Assembly (NCBI GenBank): GCA_963746905.1
Contig: CAVVCY010000003.1
Coordinates: 62,001-126,000 of the forward strand
DNA length: 64,000 nucleotides
Direction of reading: 5' to 3'
Source: JALYNX01 sp963746905
Lineage (GTDB): Bacteria; Actinomycetota; Acidimicrobiia; Spongiisociales; ZC4RG35
Notes under the pieces: generated by a model
What the model saw: the letters and a program-made list of their open reading frames with translations, nothing else
Database searches by the model: none
What the model was told of the DNA's origin: nothing
Made by a program: the position numbers and the translations under genes
Shown: positions 42,209 through 50,765 of the stretch, piece by piece
Layout: the number at the start of each line of letters is the position of its first letter
Numbering within the stretch: the stretch's first letter is position 1

Positions 42209-43434
42209 CCGGATTCCTCTCTGGCGGAAACGGAAAGGTAGCCGCGGCTGGCCGGTTGATACCAGGCGACCGGGGCGCGGCGGACTCCGGGCACCCATGC
42301 CGGTTCTCCGTCGACCTCCACGACGACGTCTCCGTGGTCGGCGGTGGCAACCAGGATGGCATCGGGGCGGAAGATCGCGCCCCAGGTGCCGAGTGGAGCG
42401 ACCCGACACACCTCATCCACGAGGTCGACTTCGAAGACCGTGTCCCCCACCCGATGCGATCCCGGGCCAAGAGCGACAGGGGCTGACCGCGGAACCCTCA
42501 CATCGGGAGGCTCGAGCCGGAGCATCGGGCCAACCCGCCGGGCCACAACGCCGCCGGCCAACTCCTCCATCACCGATCCACCGTAGATCACCCGCCAGAT
42601 CCGGGCGGTTTCCTCGGCGCCGAGGCTGGCGTGCTCACGGAACTTGCCCGCCATCGAAGCCAGGGCTCGGTTGGCGACCGAGCGATCAACGCCAGTCAGG
42701 GCTCCGACTGCGACCTCGGCCCGATGGCCCTCGACCATCACCGGCAATCTCGCTGCCTCCTGATCGAGTGCATCTGAGTCGGCCCTCACCGAGTCGGCCA
42801 TCCTGGCCAGACCACTCATCAGCTGCGGGTTGAAACGAAGCAGATCGGGCATCACCTTGAGCCGGATCGCGTTGCGGGTGAGGTCTGTCTCGTCGTTCGT
42901 CGGGTCGTCGAAGTAGGGAAGGCCGGCCAACAGGGCCAGCTCCCGGGTCTCGGATCTCGTGATGCGGAGCATCGGCCTGCCGATGTTTGGCGCTCGCCAT
43001 GACGGAATCCCGGTCAGTCCCCGGGTCCCGGTCCCGCGCAGGATGTTGAGCAGGACCGTCTCCGATTGGTCGTCGAGCGTATGCCCGGTGAGGATGACCT
43101 CGCCCGGCCCCGATGCCTCGATCAGGGCCTGATAGCGAACCGCTCGAGCCTGGCCCTCAGGTGAACTGCCCGCGGGCACAACGACGGTGACCACTCGAAG
43201 CGGAATGTCGAGCATGGAGGCGATCGAAGTTGCTGCCGTCTGGAGCCGACCCGAGTCGCGCAGGGAGTGGTTGACATGAACTGCCCTCAGCTCGGAAGCG
43301 GCTCTGGCCACGAGGAAGGCCATGGCCGCCGAGTCGGCGCCGCCCGAAAGAGCAATCACCGGTAACCCGGAGTGCAGTTCGAGAAGTGAGTCCAGCCGGT
43401 CGACGAGCCCGGTCAGGCGACGCGTTGCAACCAT
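42190..43434 (-). CDS. tilS: tRNA(Ile)-lysidine synthetase
   Basis: 414 aa from ATG 43434 (MVATRRLTGLVDRLDSLLEL). The PP-loop motif is ALSGGADSAAMAFL. HVNHSLRDSG, LTGHTLDDQSETVLLNILRG and TNDETDLTRNAIRLKVMP are typical. It converts C34 of the minor tRNA(Ile) to lysidine. The C-terminal part is poorly conserved, as is common in the family. It overlaps hpt by 19 nt and the DUF2342 gene by 22 nt, so all three are coupled. Confidence 0.93.
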   Translation of the reverse strand: MVATRRLTGLVDRLDSLLELHSGLPVIALSGGADSAAMAFLVARAASELRAVHVNHSLRDSGRLQTAATSIASMLDIPLRVVTVVVPAGSSPEGQARAVRYQALIEASGPGEVILTGHTLDDQSETVLLNILRGTGTRGLTGIPSWRAPNIGRPMLRITRSETRELALLAGLPYFDDPTNDETDLTRNAIRLKVMPDLLRFNPQLMSGLARMADSVRADSDALDQEAARLPVMVEGHRAEVAVGALTGVDRSVANRALASMAGKFREHASLGAEETARIWRVIYGGSVMEELAGGVVARRVGPMLRLEPPDVRVPRSAPVALGPGSHRVGDTVFEVDLVDEVCRVAPLGTWGAIFRPDAILVATADHGDVVVEVDGEPAWVPGVRRAPVAWYQPASRGYLSVSAREESGWTSSP

Positions 43435-44459
43435 TGGCTGGGGGCCTCGATCTCTTCGAGTGTGGGAAGACTGCCCACACCTCGGAAGGCGAGCTTGACA
43501 GCGTCCCATCCGGCCGCGCGCTCCACCTCTTTGATGAATTGCTCGCCCATCCGATATTGGTTCAGCTTCATCTCGAGGCCGGTGATCCGGAAAAACGCCG
43601 CTGTGCGCTTGTCGAGCTTGCGGTTCTTGAGCACCCGGCTCATCCTCTCTTGGGATTTGAGATGCTCGTGGCCCAGGCGGTCCATCACGACGTGGCCATG
43701 ACCTTCGAGGAGGGACATCAGCGCCTGAACCTTGTCGATGATGGCGCGCTGGCCCGAAGTGGCGAATAGCCCGAGAAGGCCACGCTCATCGAGCAGCGAC
43801 TCTCCGCTCTCCCTGCGGCTCGTGATCTCCTCCATCATCCGGTTGAGACGTCCTGGCTCCGGGGTCGACTCCTCGACCAATTCCGAGACCAGGCCCATGA
43901 AATAGTCGCGAAGCCATGGAATCCCCTGAAACTGGGCCCGGTGGGTCATCTCGTGCAGAGTCACCCAGAAGCGGAACTCCGAAGGGCGGAATTGGTGGGT
44001 GCGCTCCATTTGCATGATGTTGGGACCGACGAAGGCGACCACGTCCCCGTCTTCGCCTGTAGGCAGGACCAGTTCGTATTGGCCGAGCACCCGCCGGGCG
44101 AGCACCCCGAGAACGGCAGTCATCTCCGCTTGCATCACCCGGGAGGTCATCGCAGCAGCGCTTTTTGCGCCGGGGCCGGCGTCGGCAACTCGCTCTTCGA
44201 GGTGTTGGCGCACAGGCTCGATTAGATGGGAGAAGCTGGCGAGGTTGCGCTCGACCCACTCCGTCCTACCGATGACGACTGTGCTCGGGTTGCCTGGCAG
44301 TTCCAACCCCGTGGCCTCAGGCACCAGGCCGGCAACGGTGTCGGTGAGAGCCACCATCTCGGCTTCGAGCGCAGCGAGGTGGTAGGTCTCGGCCAAAGGG
44401 TAAGTGCCCGCGATCCGGCCCGCGAGACGTCCAGCTCCAGACTTCGGGGAGCTGGTCAC
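43413..44459 (-). CDS. Zinc-dependent metalloprotease (DUF2342 / zincin_2 family)
   Basis: 348 aa from GTG 44459. The zincin motif HEMTHRAQF (HExxH) is near residue 180, followed by EESTPEPGRLNRMMEEITSR; a Glu in this region would be the third metal ligand. No signal peptide is seen. This actinobacterial family, also labelled coenzyme-F420-biosynthesis-associated, is usually next to tilS and hpt. Its substrate is unknown. It overlaps neighbouring genes at both ends. Confidence 0.85.
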   Translation of the reverse strand: MTSSPKSGAGRLAGRIAGTYPLAETYHLAALEAEMVALTDTVAGLVPEATGLELPGNPSTVVIGRTEWVERNLASFSHLIEPVRQHLEERVADAGPGAKSAAAMTSRVMQAEMTAVLGVLARRVLGQYELVLPTGEDGDVVAFVGPNIMQMERTHQFRPSEFRFWVTLHEMTHRAQFQGIPWLRDYFMGLVSELVEESTPEPGRLNRMMEEITSRRESGESLLDERGLLGLFATSGQRAIIDKVQALMSLLEGHGHVVMDRLGHEHLKSQERMSRVLKNRKLDKRTAAFFRITGLEMKLNQYRMGEQFIKEVERAAGWDAVKLAFRGVGSLPTLEEIEAPSQWLQRVA

Positions 44460-44755
44460 TCCTCGACGATTCGGTACCGCTTGCGAACCACTCGCGTGAA
44501 GTACTGGATGGTGGTCAAGACCACCACCAGAAGTGCGATGACAAGCGCTGTTGGCACCATGTAGCGGTATGTCCAGTCGGGCAGGGGTTGCGTGGCCTCA
44601 GGTGTGGTGACCGGAACCGCCGGCTCGAAGTCGACCTGGGGGACCGATGTCTCGGTGACAGTGGTGGTCGTCTCTTGGGCGACAGCCGTCGCAGCGATCG
44701 AGAAGAGAGCCCCGACGACGATGGCTGCGGCCAGCACCCGACTCAGACGCTTCAT
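44456..44755 (-). CDS. Small secreted or membrane protein
   Basis: 99 aa from ATG 44755. It has a signal sequence (MKRLSRVLAAAIVVGALFSI, then AATAVAQ), a Thr/Pro-rich spacer (about 27-58) and one C-terminal membrane helix (YMVPTALVIALLVVVLTTIQ) with a basic end. It is type I membrane-like with a short exported part. It overlaps the DUF2342 gene by 4 nt. No homologous function is recognised. Confidence 0.65.
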   Translation of the reverse strand: MKRLSRVLAAAIVVGALFSIAATAVAQETTTTVTETSVPQVDFEPAVPVTTPEATQPLPDWTYRYMVPTALVIALLVVVLTTIQYFTRVVRKRYRIVEE

Positions 44756-44795
44756 GGACGCGCAGCCTACAACCGGTCGAGGGGTGAGACCAACG

Positions 44796-45041
44796 TCACC
44801 GCTCGCCGACCGATTCCTGGGCCAGGGCTGCGCGAAGTCGATCGATGAACTCGGGAGGCACCTCTTCGGCAAGTCGCTCCCGGACCACCACCTTGAGGCG
44901 GATCTCGAACTCGAAGATGTCCATGCACCCGGAACAGTCGTCGAGGTGGGCTCGGATCCGTTCGGAGTTGGCCGAACCCATCTCGCGGTCGAGATATTGA
45001 TAGAGGTTGGTTAGGGCCTCGTCGCAGTTACGGCCGCTCAT
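44796..45041 (-). CDS. rsrA: Zinc-binding anti-sigma factor (RsrA-like)
   Basis: 81 aa from ATG 45041 (MSGRNCDEALTNLYQYLDRE). The zinc motif is IRAHLDDCSGCMDIF (HxxxCxxC), with the N-terminal CDEAL cysteine as further ligand. It overlaps the sigma factor gene by 4 nt. RsrA proteins hold SigR/SigH inactive and release it when a disulfide forms and zinc is lost during thiol stress, which fits an actinomycete with mycothiol. Confidence 0.88.
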   Translation of the reverse strand: MSGRNCDEALTNLYQYLDREMGSANSERIRAHLDDCSGCMDIFEFEIRLKVVVRERLAEEVPPEFIDRLRAALAQESVGER

Positions 45042-45616
45042 GGTTTCTCCGCGTCTTCGGGCAGAAGCCCCCGGTTCTCCGCGAACTCCCACAACCTCCG
45101 CTGAAGCGCCTTTCTTCCCCGATGGAGCCGGGACATGACGGTCCCTATCGGTATGTCGAGGATGTCCGCGATCTCCTTGTAGGAGAATCCTTCCAGATCG
45201 GCGAGCAGCACCGGGATCCGGAAGTTCTCGGGGAGCTCCTCCACCGCCTGCTTGATGTCGGACTCGACGAGCCCGTCCAGGACCCGGTCCTCGGTGGTGC
45301 GAGCCGCCTCGGCAGACTCTTCCGAGCCAATCCGACGATAGAGGTAGAGATCTTCGACGGCCCCGAGGTCGACCTCATTGGGACGGCGCGATTCCTTCCG
45401 GTAATTGTTGATGTAGGTGTTGGTCAGAATGCGGTAGAGCCACGCCTTGAGGTTGGTCCCTTCCTCAAAGGTGTGAAAGGCGCGGTAGGCCTTGAGGAAG
45501 GTCTCCTGGACGAGGTCTTCGGCGTCGGACGGGTTGCGGGTCATCCGCATGGCAGCGCTGAAGAGTTGCCGGGTGTACTGCAACGCCTCGCGTTCGAAGT
45601 CTGCCTGGTCCGCCAT
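45038..45616 (-). CDS. sigR: ECF sigma factor, SigR/SigH type
   Basis: 192 aa from ATG 45616 (MADQADFEREALQYTRQLFS). Region 2 is in MRMTRNPSDAEDLVQETFLKAYRAFHTFEE (residues about 20-50) and TNLKAWLYRILTNTYINNYR. Region 4 is LADLEGFSYKEIADILDIPIGTVMSRLHRG. It directs the thiol-oxidative stress regulon. The anti-sigma gene follows with a 4-nt overlap. A SigR-type site upstream suggests autoregulation. Confidence 0.92.
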   Translation of the reverse strand: MADQADFEREALQYTRQLFSAAMRMTRNPSDAEDLVQETFLKAYRAFHTFEEGTNLKAWLYRILTNTYINNYRKESRRPNEVDLGAVEDLYLYRRIGSEESAEAARTTEDRVLDGLVESDIKQAVEELPENFRIPVLLADLEGFSYKEIADILDIPIGTVMSRLHRGRKALQRRLWEFAENRGLLPEDAEKP

Positions 45617-45625
45617 CGCCCCGGG

Positions 45626-45652
45626 GACGGTACAGACCGACCTGAGTTTTCC
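45626..45652 (-). promoter_or_regulatory. Candidate SigR-type autoregulatory promoter
   Basis: On the minus strand GGAAAA (45652-45647) and CGTC (45629-45626) are separated by 17 nt, close to the SigR/SigH pattern GGAA-N16-18-CGTT. The start codon is 10 nt further on. Confidence 0.4.
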
Positions 45653-45789
45653 GTCATCCACCTGGCCGACCGCGGCCGAGCCCACCATCCGGCCGACCGG
45701 CGTCTGTTTGGCCGACCCAAGAACCGAATGAAGTGTGGAGCTCGACTTGACCCCCGGTCACGCGAAGGAGCGACACGACGGAGGGAGAC

Positions 45790-45805
45790 GGCCAAAGTCG
45801 GCCGG
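45790..45805. repeat. Family 3 GGCCGACTTTG motif, single copy
   Basis: GGCCAAAGTCGGCCGG is the inverted form of the motif found near 15926 and, in paired form, at 39449-39605. The rest of the gap between sigR and the tRNA (45617-45816) holds no credible ORF. Confidence 0.45.
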
Positions 45806-45816
45806 CATTAATTGAG

Positions 45817-45888
45817 AGCCGGAGAGGGGAGTCGAACCCCTGGCCTATTCATTACGAGTGAATTGCTCTACCACTGAGCTACTCCGGC
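45817..45888 (-). tRNA. tRNA-Thr (anticodon CGT)
   Basis: Minus-strand cloverleaf: acceptor GCCGGAG/CTCCGGC, D-arm GCTCAGTGGTAGAGC, anticodon arm ATTCACTCGTAATGAAT with CGT, T-arm GGGGTTCGACTCCCC. CCA is not encoded. The first 10 nt overlap the end of the endonuclease-like gene upstream, whose stop TAG is part of the tRNA. Confidence 0.94.
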
Positions 45889-46356
45889 GAGAGCTGTAAT
45901 GGTAAGGGGGAGGCGACGATTGAGCCAGACAACCAGGGTGCCCGAGGATCGCCGACCAAGCTCCGGAAGTGCTCGGCGAATCGGATCACCTTGTGTTGGC
46001 CGTTGACCGTCGGAACAAGTCGAAGACTGACAGCGATCTGACCGTTCCACACGCTCGACGGCAGGTAGCAGCACAAGTCCGAGGTCGAGTCGTAGACGTC
46101 CACCCAATCCACTTCGTCGGCCGTGTACCTGTGGGTCACCCACGCCGAACTACTCCGGATATTGGCCTTGATCACCCGCCCGTTCGAGGTGGTATTTGCA
46201 CTGGACCCGCTCCAGGGCGCCGTCCTCCTTGCGGACCACGATCAGGTCGTAAGGCAAATCGTGTCCGAAGGGGATGGCCACCCCGTGGCCCTGTCGTTGC
46301 AGGTCGGCGAGGATGATCGCTTCCCCGATCTCACCCTTGGCGGTGGTGATTCCCAT
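45879..46356 (-). pseudogene. PD-(D/E)XK endonuclease-like protein, one frameshift
   Basis: ATG 46356 with GGGAGGG upstream. The first frame reads MGITTAKGEIGEAIILADLQ, then HDLPYDLIVVRKEDGALERVQCKY, with the D...E/QxK pattern of the PDDEXK_5 group (group I intron endonuclease-like). One extra C near 46190 moves the frame; without it the protein continues TSNGRVIKANIRSSSAWVTH and DWVDVYDSTSDLCCYLPSSV, about 158 aa in total. It ends inside tRNA-Thr(CGT). It may be a domesticated or decaying nuclease, or an intact gene with a sequence error. Confidence 0.65.
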
Positions 46357-46405
46357 GTTGTTCCCTCCCAATCTGGAAGGTATCGGGTGGGTGGGACGGA
46401 AAGTC

Positions 46406-47443
46406 TCAGTCCTGGGAGCCGAGACCGGTGAACAACGTGGCCAAGACCAGCTCCCGCCGGAGACTGCCCTGAATATCCACGACCGCGTCGAGCACATGCT
46501 CCGCCGACATCACCGCTTTCCGGGGATTGACGTCGGTGAAGGCGGCCAGAGAAAGGTCGGAATTCTTCACCGGGCCACCCATCTGCAAGGAGGCTGAGTC
46601 GGCATACCAGGAGGCGAGGATCTCGAGACCGTTGACCAGAAGCGACTGCTCCGAGCGCCGCCGTGCTCGCTGTTGGGCTTCCTTGCCCATCTCGGCCGGC
46701 ACCGAGCGCTCGGCGAGCGGGCCGATCTCTTCGAGGACCTCCATCGCCAGCCGCTGACCGTCACCGGGGCGGGGCGTCACCCGTCCCGGGATCGACAACC
46801 AAAGGTCCCGAAACTGCGCTACCTCTGGGCGGTCCATCAAGGCCAACGCCAACCCGGGCCGACCGCCCGACACCACCGCAACGCTGGTCGCCTCATCGGT
46901 TCCAAGACCACGCTTCTCGAGGGCGGACACCAATTCAGCCAGAGGCACCCGGCCCACGTGCACGGTCCGACATCGGGAAGCCACGGTCGCCGGGAAGTCG
47001 TCCTCAGATTCGGCGACCAGCAGGAACACCACAGCCGCCGAGGGCTCTTCCAACGTCTTGAGCAGCGCGTTAGCTGCTTGGTCGGTCATCGTCCCCGCCT
47101 CGGGCAGCAGGAACACGGTGCGGGGCCCTTCGACCGGTCGCAGGGCAGCACGGGTCACCACCGATCGAATCTGGTCGACCCCGAGACTGGTCGCCCCCTC
47201 CGGCTCGACCACCGACACGTCGGGATGGCTCTCCGCCGCTACCAACCGACACGATCGACATTCGCTGTCGTGGACGCCTTGCGTGGCGCACAGGACCGCG
47301 GCGGCGAACTGCTTCGCAAGCAGGGCTTTGCCCACAGACTCCGGGCCCACGAACAGATATGCCTGCGCCGGCTCGGGGGCGTCCCGGCGCAGCAGCTCGA
47401 TGACACGGGAGTGGCCGATGATGCCGGAGAAGGGATCAGTCAT
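46406..47443 (-). CDS. holB: DNA polymerase III delta-prime subunit
   Basis: 345 aa. The clamp-loader layout is clear: IIGHSRVIELLRRDAPEPAQ, then a Walker A-like FVGPESVGKALLAKQFA, a partial zinc module (CATQGVHDSECRSCR), ALLKTLEEPSAAVVFLL and SRCRTVHVG. It is part of the tau/gamma-delta-delta-prime complex that loads the beta clamp. It overlaps tmk by 8 nt, a pairing common in many bacteria. Confidence 0.9.
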   Translation of the reverse strand: MTDPFSGIIGHSRVIELLRRDAPEPAQAYLFVGPESVGKALLAKQFAAAVLCATQGVHDSECRSCRLVAAESHPDVSVVEPEGATSLGVDQIRSVVTRAALRPVEGPRTVFLLPEAGTMTDQAANALLKTLEEPSAAVVFLLVAESEDDFPATVASRCRTVHVGRVPLAELVSALEKRGLGTDEATSVAVVSGGRPGLALALMDRPEVAQFRDLWLSIPGRVTPRPGDGQRLAMEVLEEIGPLAERSVPAEMGKEAQQRARRRSEQSLLVNGLEILASWYADSASLQMGGPVKNSDLSLAAFTDVNPRKAVMSAEHVLDAVVDIQGSLRRELVLATLFTGLGSQD

Positions 47444-48032
47444 CGTCGATCACCTCGAGGATTCGATCGACCAACGACTCGACCGGTTCGTCGCCACTCA
47501 GGATCATCACCCGTTGCGGCTCATCCCGGGCCAGGTCTGCGTAGGCCTCGTAGACCTGTTGCTGGAACTCGACACTCTCCGCCCCGATCCGATCCGGGCG
47601 CTTCTGGCGACCTAGTGCGGTGCCGGGGTCGACCTCGAGGACAAACACATGATCGGGCTCGATTCCCTCCAATCCGACCTCGTTGATCTGACGAACCCTG
47701 GCCTCGCCGAGCCCGCGGGCCCGGCCCTGGTAGGCGATCGAGGAGTAGTAGCTCCGATCACTGATGACCCACGCCCCCTCCTCCAATGCGGGCAGAATCA
47801 CATCGCGCGCCAGCTGCGCCCGCTGGGCGGCAAAGAGGAAGACTTCGGCCCATCGGTCGACATGATCCGAGTCCAGGACGATGTCCCGCACCCTCTCCCC
47901 GAGCTCGGTGCCACCCGGCTCTCGGACCACCACTACACGCTGTCCTCGTCCTTCGAGGCGGGCGGCCAGGGCGGAGGAGACAGTGGTCTTCCCCGAACCA
48001 TCGCCACCTTCCAGCGCCAGATAGCGCCTCAT
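47436..48032 (-). CDS. tmk: Thymidylate kinase
   Basis: 198 aa. The P-loop is LEGGDGSGKTTVSSALAARL; the DRX motif is SDRSYYSSIAYQGRARGLG, with VFVLEVDPGTALGRQ. It phosphorylates dTMP to dTDP. holB follows with an 8-nt overlap. It is divergent from topA, with a 101-nt shared upstream region. Confidence 0.95.
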   Translation of the reverse strand: MRRYLALEGGDGSGKTTVSSALAARLEGRGQRVVVVREPGGTELGERVRDIVLDSDHVDRWAEVFLFAAQRAQLARDVILPALEEGAWVISDRSYYSSIAYQGRARGLGEARVRQINEVGLEGIEPDHVFVLEVDPGTALGRQKRPDRIGAESVEFQQQVYEAYADLARDEPQRVMILSGDEPVESLVDRILEVIDDD

Positions 48033-48133
48033 GAATCACCCAACTTCGCGCACACAAGTCGCACGGTAACGGGCCGGTGTCGAAGCGCATATGTTGACAT
48101 TGCCCTTCCTTTTGGGGTCAACTCACCCCGCGA

Positions 48134-50695
48134 ATGCCAAAAAGCCTCGTCATCGTGGAATCCCCAACCAAGGCCCGGACCATCGCCGCCTACCTCGGCG
48201 CTGATGTCTCCGTCGAGTCCTCGATGGGCCACATCCGCGACCTTCCGCGCTCGGCCGCCGAGATCCCGCCAAAGGCCAAGGGCGAGGACTGGGCTCGCCT
48301 CGGAGTCGACGTCGAACATGGCTTCGAGCCTTTGTATGTGGTTCCCAAAGAGCGCAAGGACCGGGTCAAGAGACTCAAGGAGCTCCTCGCTGGTGTCGAC
48401 GAGCTCTACCTGGCGACTGACGAGGACCGAGAGGGCGAGTCGATCGCCTGGCACCTGACCCAGGTGCTCAAACCGAAGGTGCCGGTCCATCGGATGGTCT
48501 TCCACGAGATCACGAAGCCCGCTATCGAAGCGGCCTTCGCCAATCCCCGAGCCCTCGACCAGCGCCTTGTTGACGCCCAGGAGGCCCGGCGCATCCTGGA
48601 CCGGCTCTACGGATACGAGGTCTCTCCCGTGCTGTGGAGGAAGATCCAACAGGGTCTCTCCGCAGGAAGGGTTCAGAGCGTCGCCGTACGCATCGTTGTC
48701 GAGCGGGAGCGGGAGCGCATGGCTTTCGTAGCCGCCGGGTATTGGAGCATCGAAGGGATCTTTGCCCCTGCCACCGACCTCGAGCGCACCTTCGACGCCA
48801 CCTTGTTCCAGGTCGACGACAAGCGAGTTGCCAGCGGAAAGGACTTCGACAGCTCGGGGCGGGCCAAGGAAGGCGTGCTCACCCTCGACCAGGAGCAGGC
48901 AACGAATCTGGCCGAGGCACTTCTCAACCAGCCCTTCAAAGTCGAGTCGGTTGAGCAGAAGCCCTATAGGCGCTCGCCCTACCCGCCTTTCCGGACCTCG
49001 ACGCTCCAACAGGAGGCGGGCCGCAAGCTCCGTTTCTCGTCTTCGCGCACCATGTCGGTGGCGCAGCGCCTCTACGAGAACGGGTACATCACCTACATGC
49101 GAACCGACTCGACAGCCCTTGCCGAGTCGGCTGTGGCCTCGGCACGGGCCCAAATCGCCAAGCTCTACGGAGACGAGTACCTGTCGCCGAAGCCGCGGGT
49201 CTACACGTCGCAGGTCAAGGGCGCCCAGGAGGCGCACGAGGCGATCCGACCGGCCGGCGAGGTGTTCCGCACCCCCGAGCAGGTCGGTGCCGAAGTCGGG
49301 CCCGACGAGACCCGGCTCTATGACTTGATCTGGAAACGAACTCTGGCCTCCCAGATGGCCGACGCGGTCGGCTTCACGGTGTCGGCGAAGCTCGCCGCGA
49401 CCAGCACCGACGGGGTCAAGGCAACGTTCAGCACCAGCGGGCGCACAATCACCTTCCCCGGTTTCTTGCGGGCATACGTGCAGGGGGCGGACGACCCAGA
49501 GTCTGATCTCGACGACCGGGAAGAGATCCTCCCGCCTCTGACTGAGGGCGAAGCACTGGCCGCGCAGCGGCTCGAGCCGACCGGGCACGAGACCCGGCCG
49601 CCTGCCCGGTACACGGAGGCCTCACTCATCCAAAGGCTCGAAGAGCTGGGTGTGGGCAGGCCATCGACTTACGCCTCGATCATGTCAACCATCCAGGATC
49701 GGGGTTATGTATGGAAACGGGGAACTGCCCTGGTACCCACATTCACCGCCTTCGGTGTGGTGTCGCTGCTCGAGCACCACTTCCCCAATCTCGTCGATTA
49801 CGCATTCACCGCCGAAATGGAGAACGACCTCGACCGGATTGCGACCGGCGAGGAGGAGACCGTGCCCTGGCTCACGGCCTTCTATTTCGGCAGCGATGGT
49901 CTCAAAGAGCGAGTCGCGTCCCGACTCGACGAGATCGATCCCCGGGCCATCGGATCGATACCGATTGGCGAGGATGGACAAGGACAGCCTGTCATCGCAC
50001 GCATCGGGCGATATGGGCCCTATGTGGAGCGGGGCGAGGAGCGGGCCTCGATTCCCGAGGATGTCGCACCGGACGAGCTCACTGTCAGCCGGGCCCTCGA
50101 ATTGCTCGAAACCCAGAACGCAGGGGACAAGATCTTCGGGACCGATCCCAACAGCGGCCTGACTGTCTATGGGCGAACCGGTCGTTTCGGGCCCTATGTG
50201 CAACTGGGCGAGGTCGAGGAAGGCAGCAAGGAAAAGCCGAAACGGGCCTCGCTCCTCAAGGCGATGTCATTGGACGAGATCTCACTCGACGACGCCCTAC
50301 GCCTTCTGTCCCTGCCGCGCGTTGTTGGTGCCGACGAGGCAGGCGTGGAGATCGTCGCCCTCAACGGCCGGTACGGCCCCTACATCCAGCGCGGGACTGA
50401 CCGCCGCAGCCTCGAAGCAGAGGAGCAACTCTTCACACTGACTGTGGACGAAGCGCTCAATCTGCTCGCCGAACCGCCCCGAAGACGTGGTCAGCGCAAC
50501 TCCGGCCCTCTAAAGGAGCTGGGCGCCGATCCGGTCAGCGGGAAGCCCGTAACCGTCCGCTCGGGCCGCTTCGGCCCCTATGTCACCGACGGTGAGGTGA
50601 ATGCCTCACTGCGTCAGGGGGATTCGCCGGAAGCGATGACCTTGGAACGAGCAGCCGAGTTGCTTGCGGGGCGTCGCGAGCGCATCGGCGGCTGA
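48134..50695 (+). CDS. topA: DNA topoisomerase I
   Basis: 853 aa. The TOPRIM domain is at the start (LVIVESPTKARTIAAYLG; DEDREGESIAWHL). The catalytic tyrosine is in GYITYMRTDSTALAE near residue 321. Instead of zinc fingers, the C-terminus has repeats with GRYGPYVERG, GRFGPYVQLG, GRYGPYIQRG and GRFGPYVTDG, typical of actinobacterial TopA. It relaxes negative supercoils. A weak TTGACA (48094-48099) precedes it, about 12 nt ahead of an AT-poor -10 region. Confidence 0.95.
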   Translation: MPKSLVIVESPTKARTIAAYLGADVSVESSMGHIRDLPRSAAEIPPKAKGEDWARLGVDVEHGFEPLYVVPKERKDRVKRLKELLAGVDELYLATDEDREGESIAWHLTQVLKPKVPVHRMVFHEITKPAIEAAFANPRALDQRLVDAQEARRILDRLYGYEVSPVLWRKIQQGLSAGRVQSVAVRIVVERERERMAFVAAGYWSIEGIFAPATDLERTFDATLFQVDDKRVASGKDFDSSGRAKEGVLTLDQEQATNLAEALLNQPFKVESVEQKPYRRSPYPPFRTSTLQQEAGRKLRFSSSRTMSVAQRLYENGYITYMRTDSTALAESAVASARAQIAKLYGDEYLSPKPRVYTSQVKGAQEAHEAIRPAGEVFRTPEQVGAEVGPDETRLYDLIWKRTLASQMADAVGFTVSAKLAATSTDGVKATFSTSGRTITFPGFLRAYVQGADDPESDLDDREEILPPLTEGEALAAQRLEPTGHETRPPARYTEASLIQRLEELGVGRPSTYASIMSTIQDRGYVWKRGTALVPTFTAFGVVSLLEHHFPNLVDYAFTAEMENDLDRIATGEEETVPWLTAFYFGSDGLKERVASRLDEIDPRAIGSIPIGEDGQGQPVIARIGRYGPYVERGEERASIPEDVAPDELTVSRALELLETQNAGDKIFGTDPNSGLTVYGRTGRFGPYVQLGEVEEGSKEKPKRASLLKAMSLDEISLDDALRLLSLPRVVGADEAGVEIVALNGRYGPYIQRGTDRRSLEAEEQLFTLTVDEALNLLAEPPRRRGQRNSGPLKELGADPVSGKPVTVRSGRFGPYVTDGEVNASLRQGDSPEAMTLERAAELLAGRRERIGG

Positions 50696-50748
50696 TCACG
50701 CCAGTCTCGGCTCACCGGCTCCGTAGGCCTGGGGACCCTCAACTTCAC

Positions 50749-50761
50749 GGCCCGCAGGGCC
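50749..50761. terminator. Small GC-rich hairpin between topA and the kinase gene
   Basis: GGCCC-GCA-GGGCC at 50749-50761 lies 54 nt after the topA stop and ends 4 nt before the TTG start of the kinase. There is no U-run, so termination is likely weak. It could also mask the next start. Confidence 0.3.
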
Positions 50762-50765
50762 GATC

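Noticed and set aside
48094..48123. GTTGAC/GTCAAC inverted pair upstream of topA as an operator
   Set aside because: The arms are only 6 bp, 18 bp apart, and overlap the -35 box; chance is likely.
48029..49588. 519-residue open frame opposite topA
   Set aside because: Antisense shadow of topA with no recognisable domain and no ribosome site.
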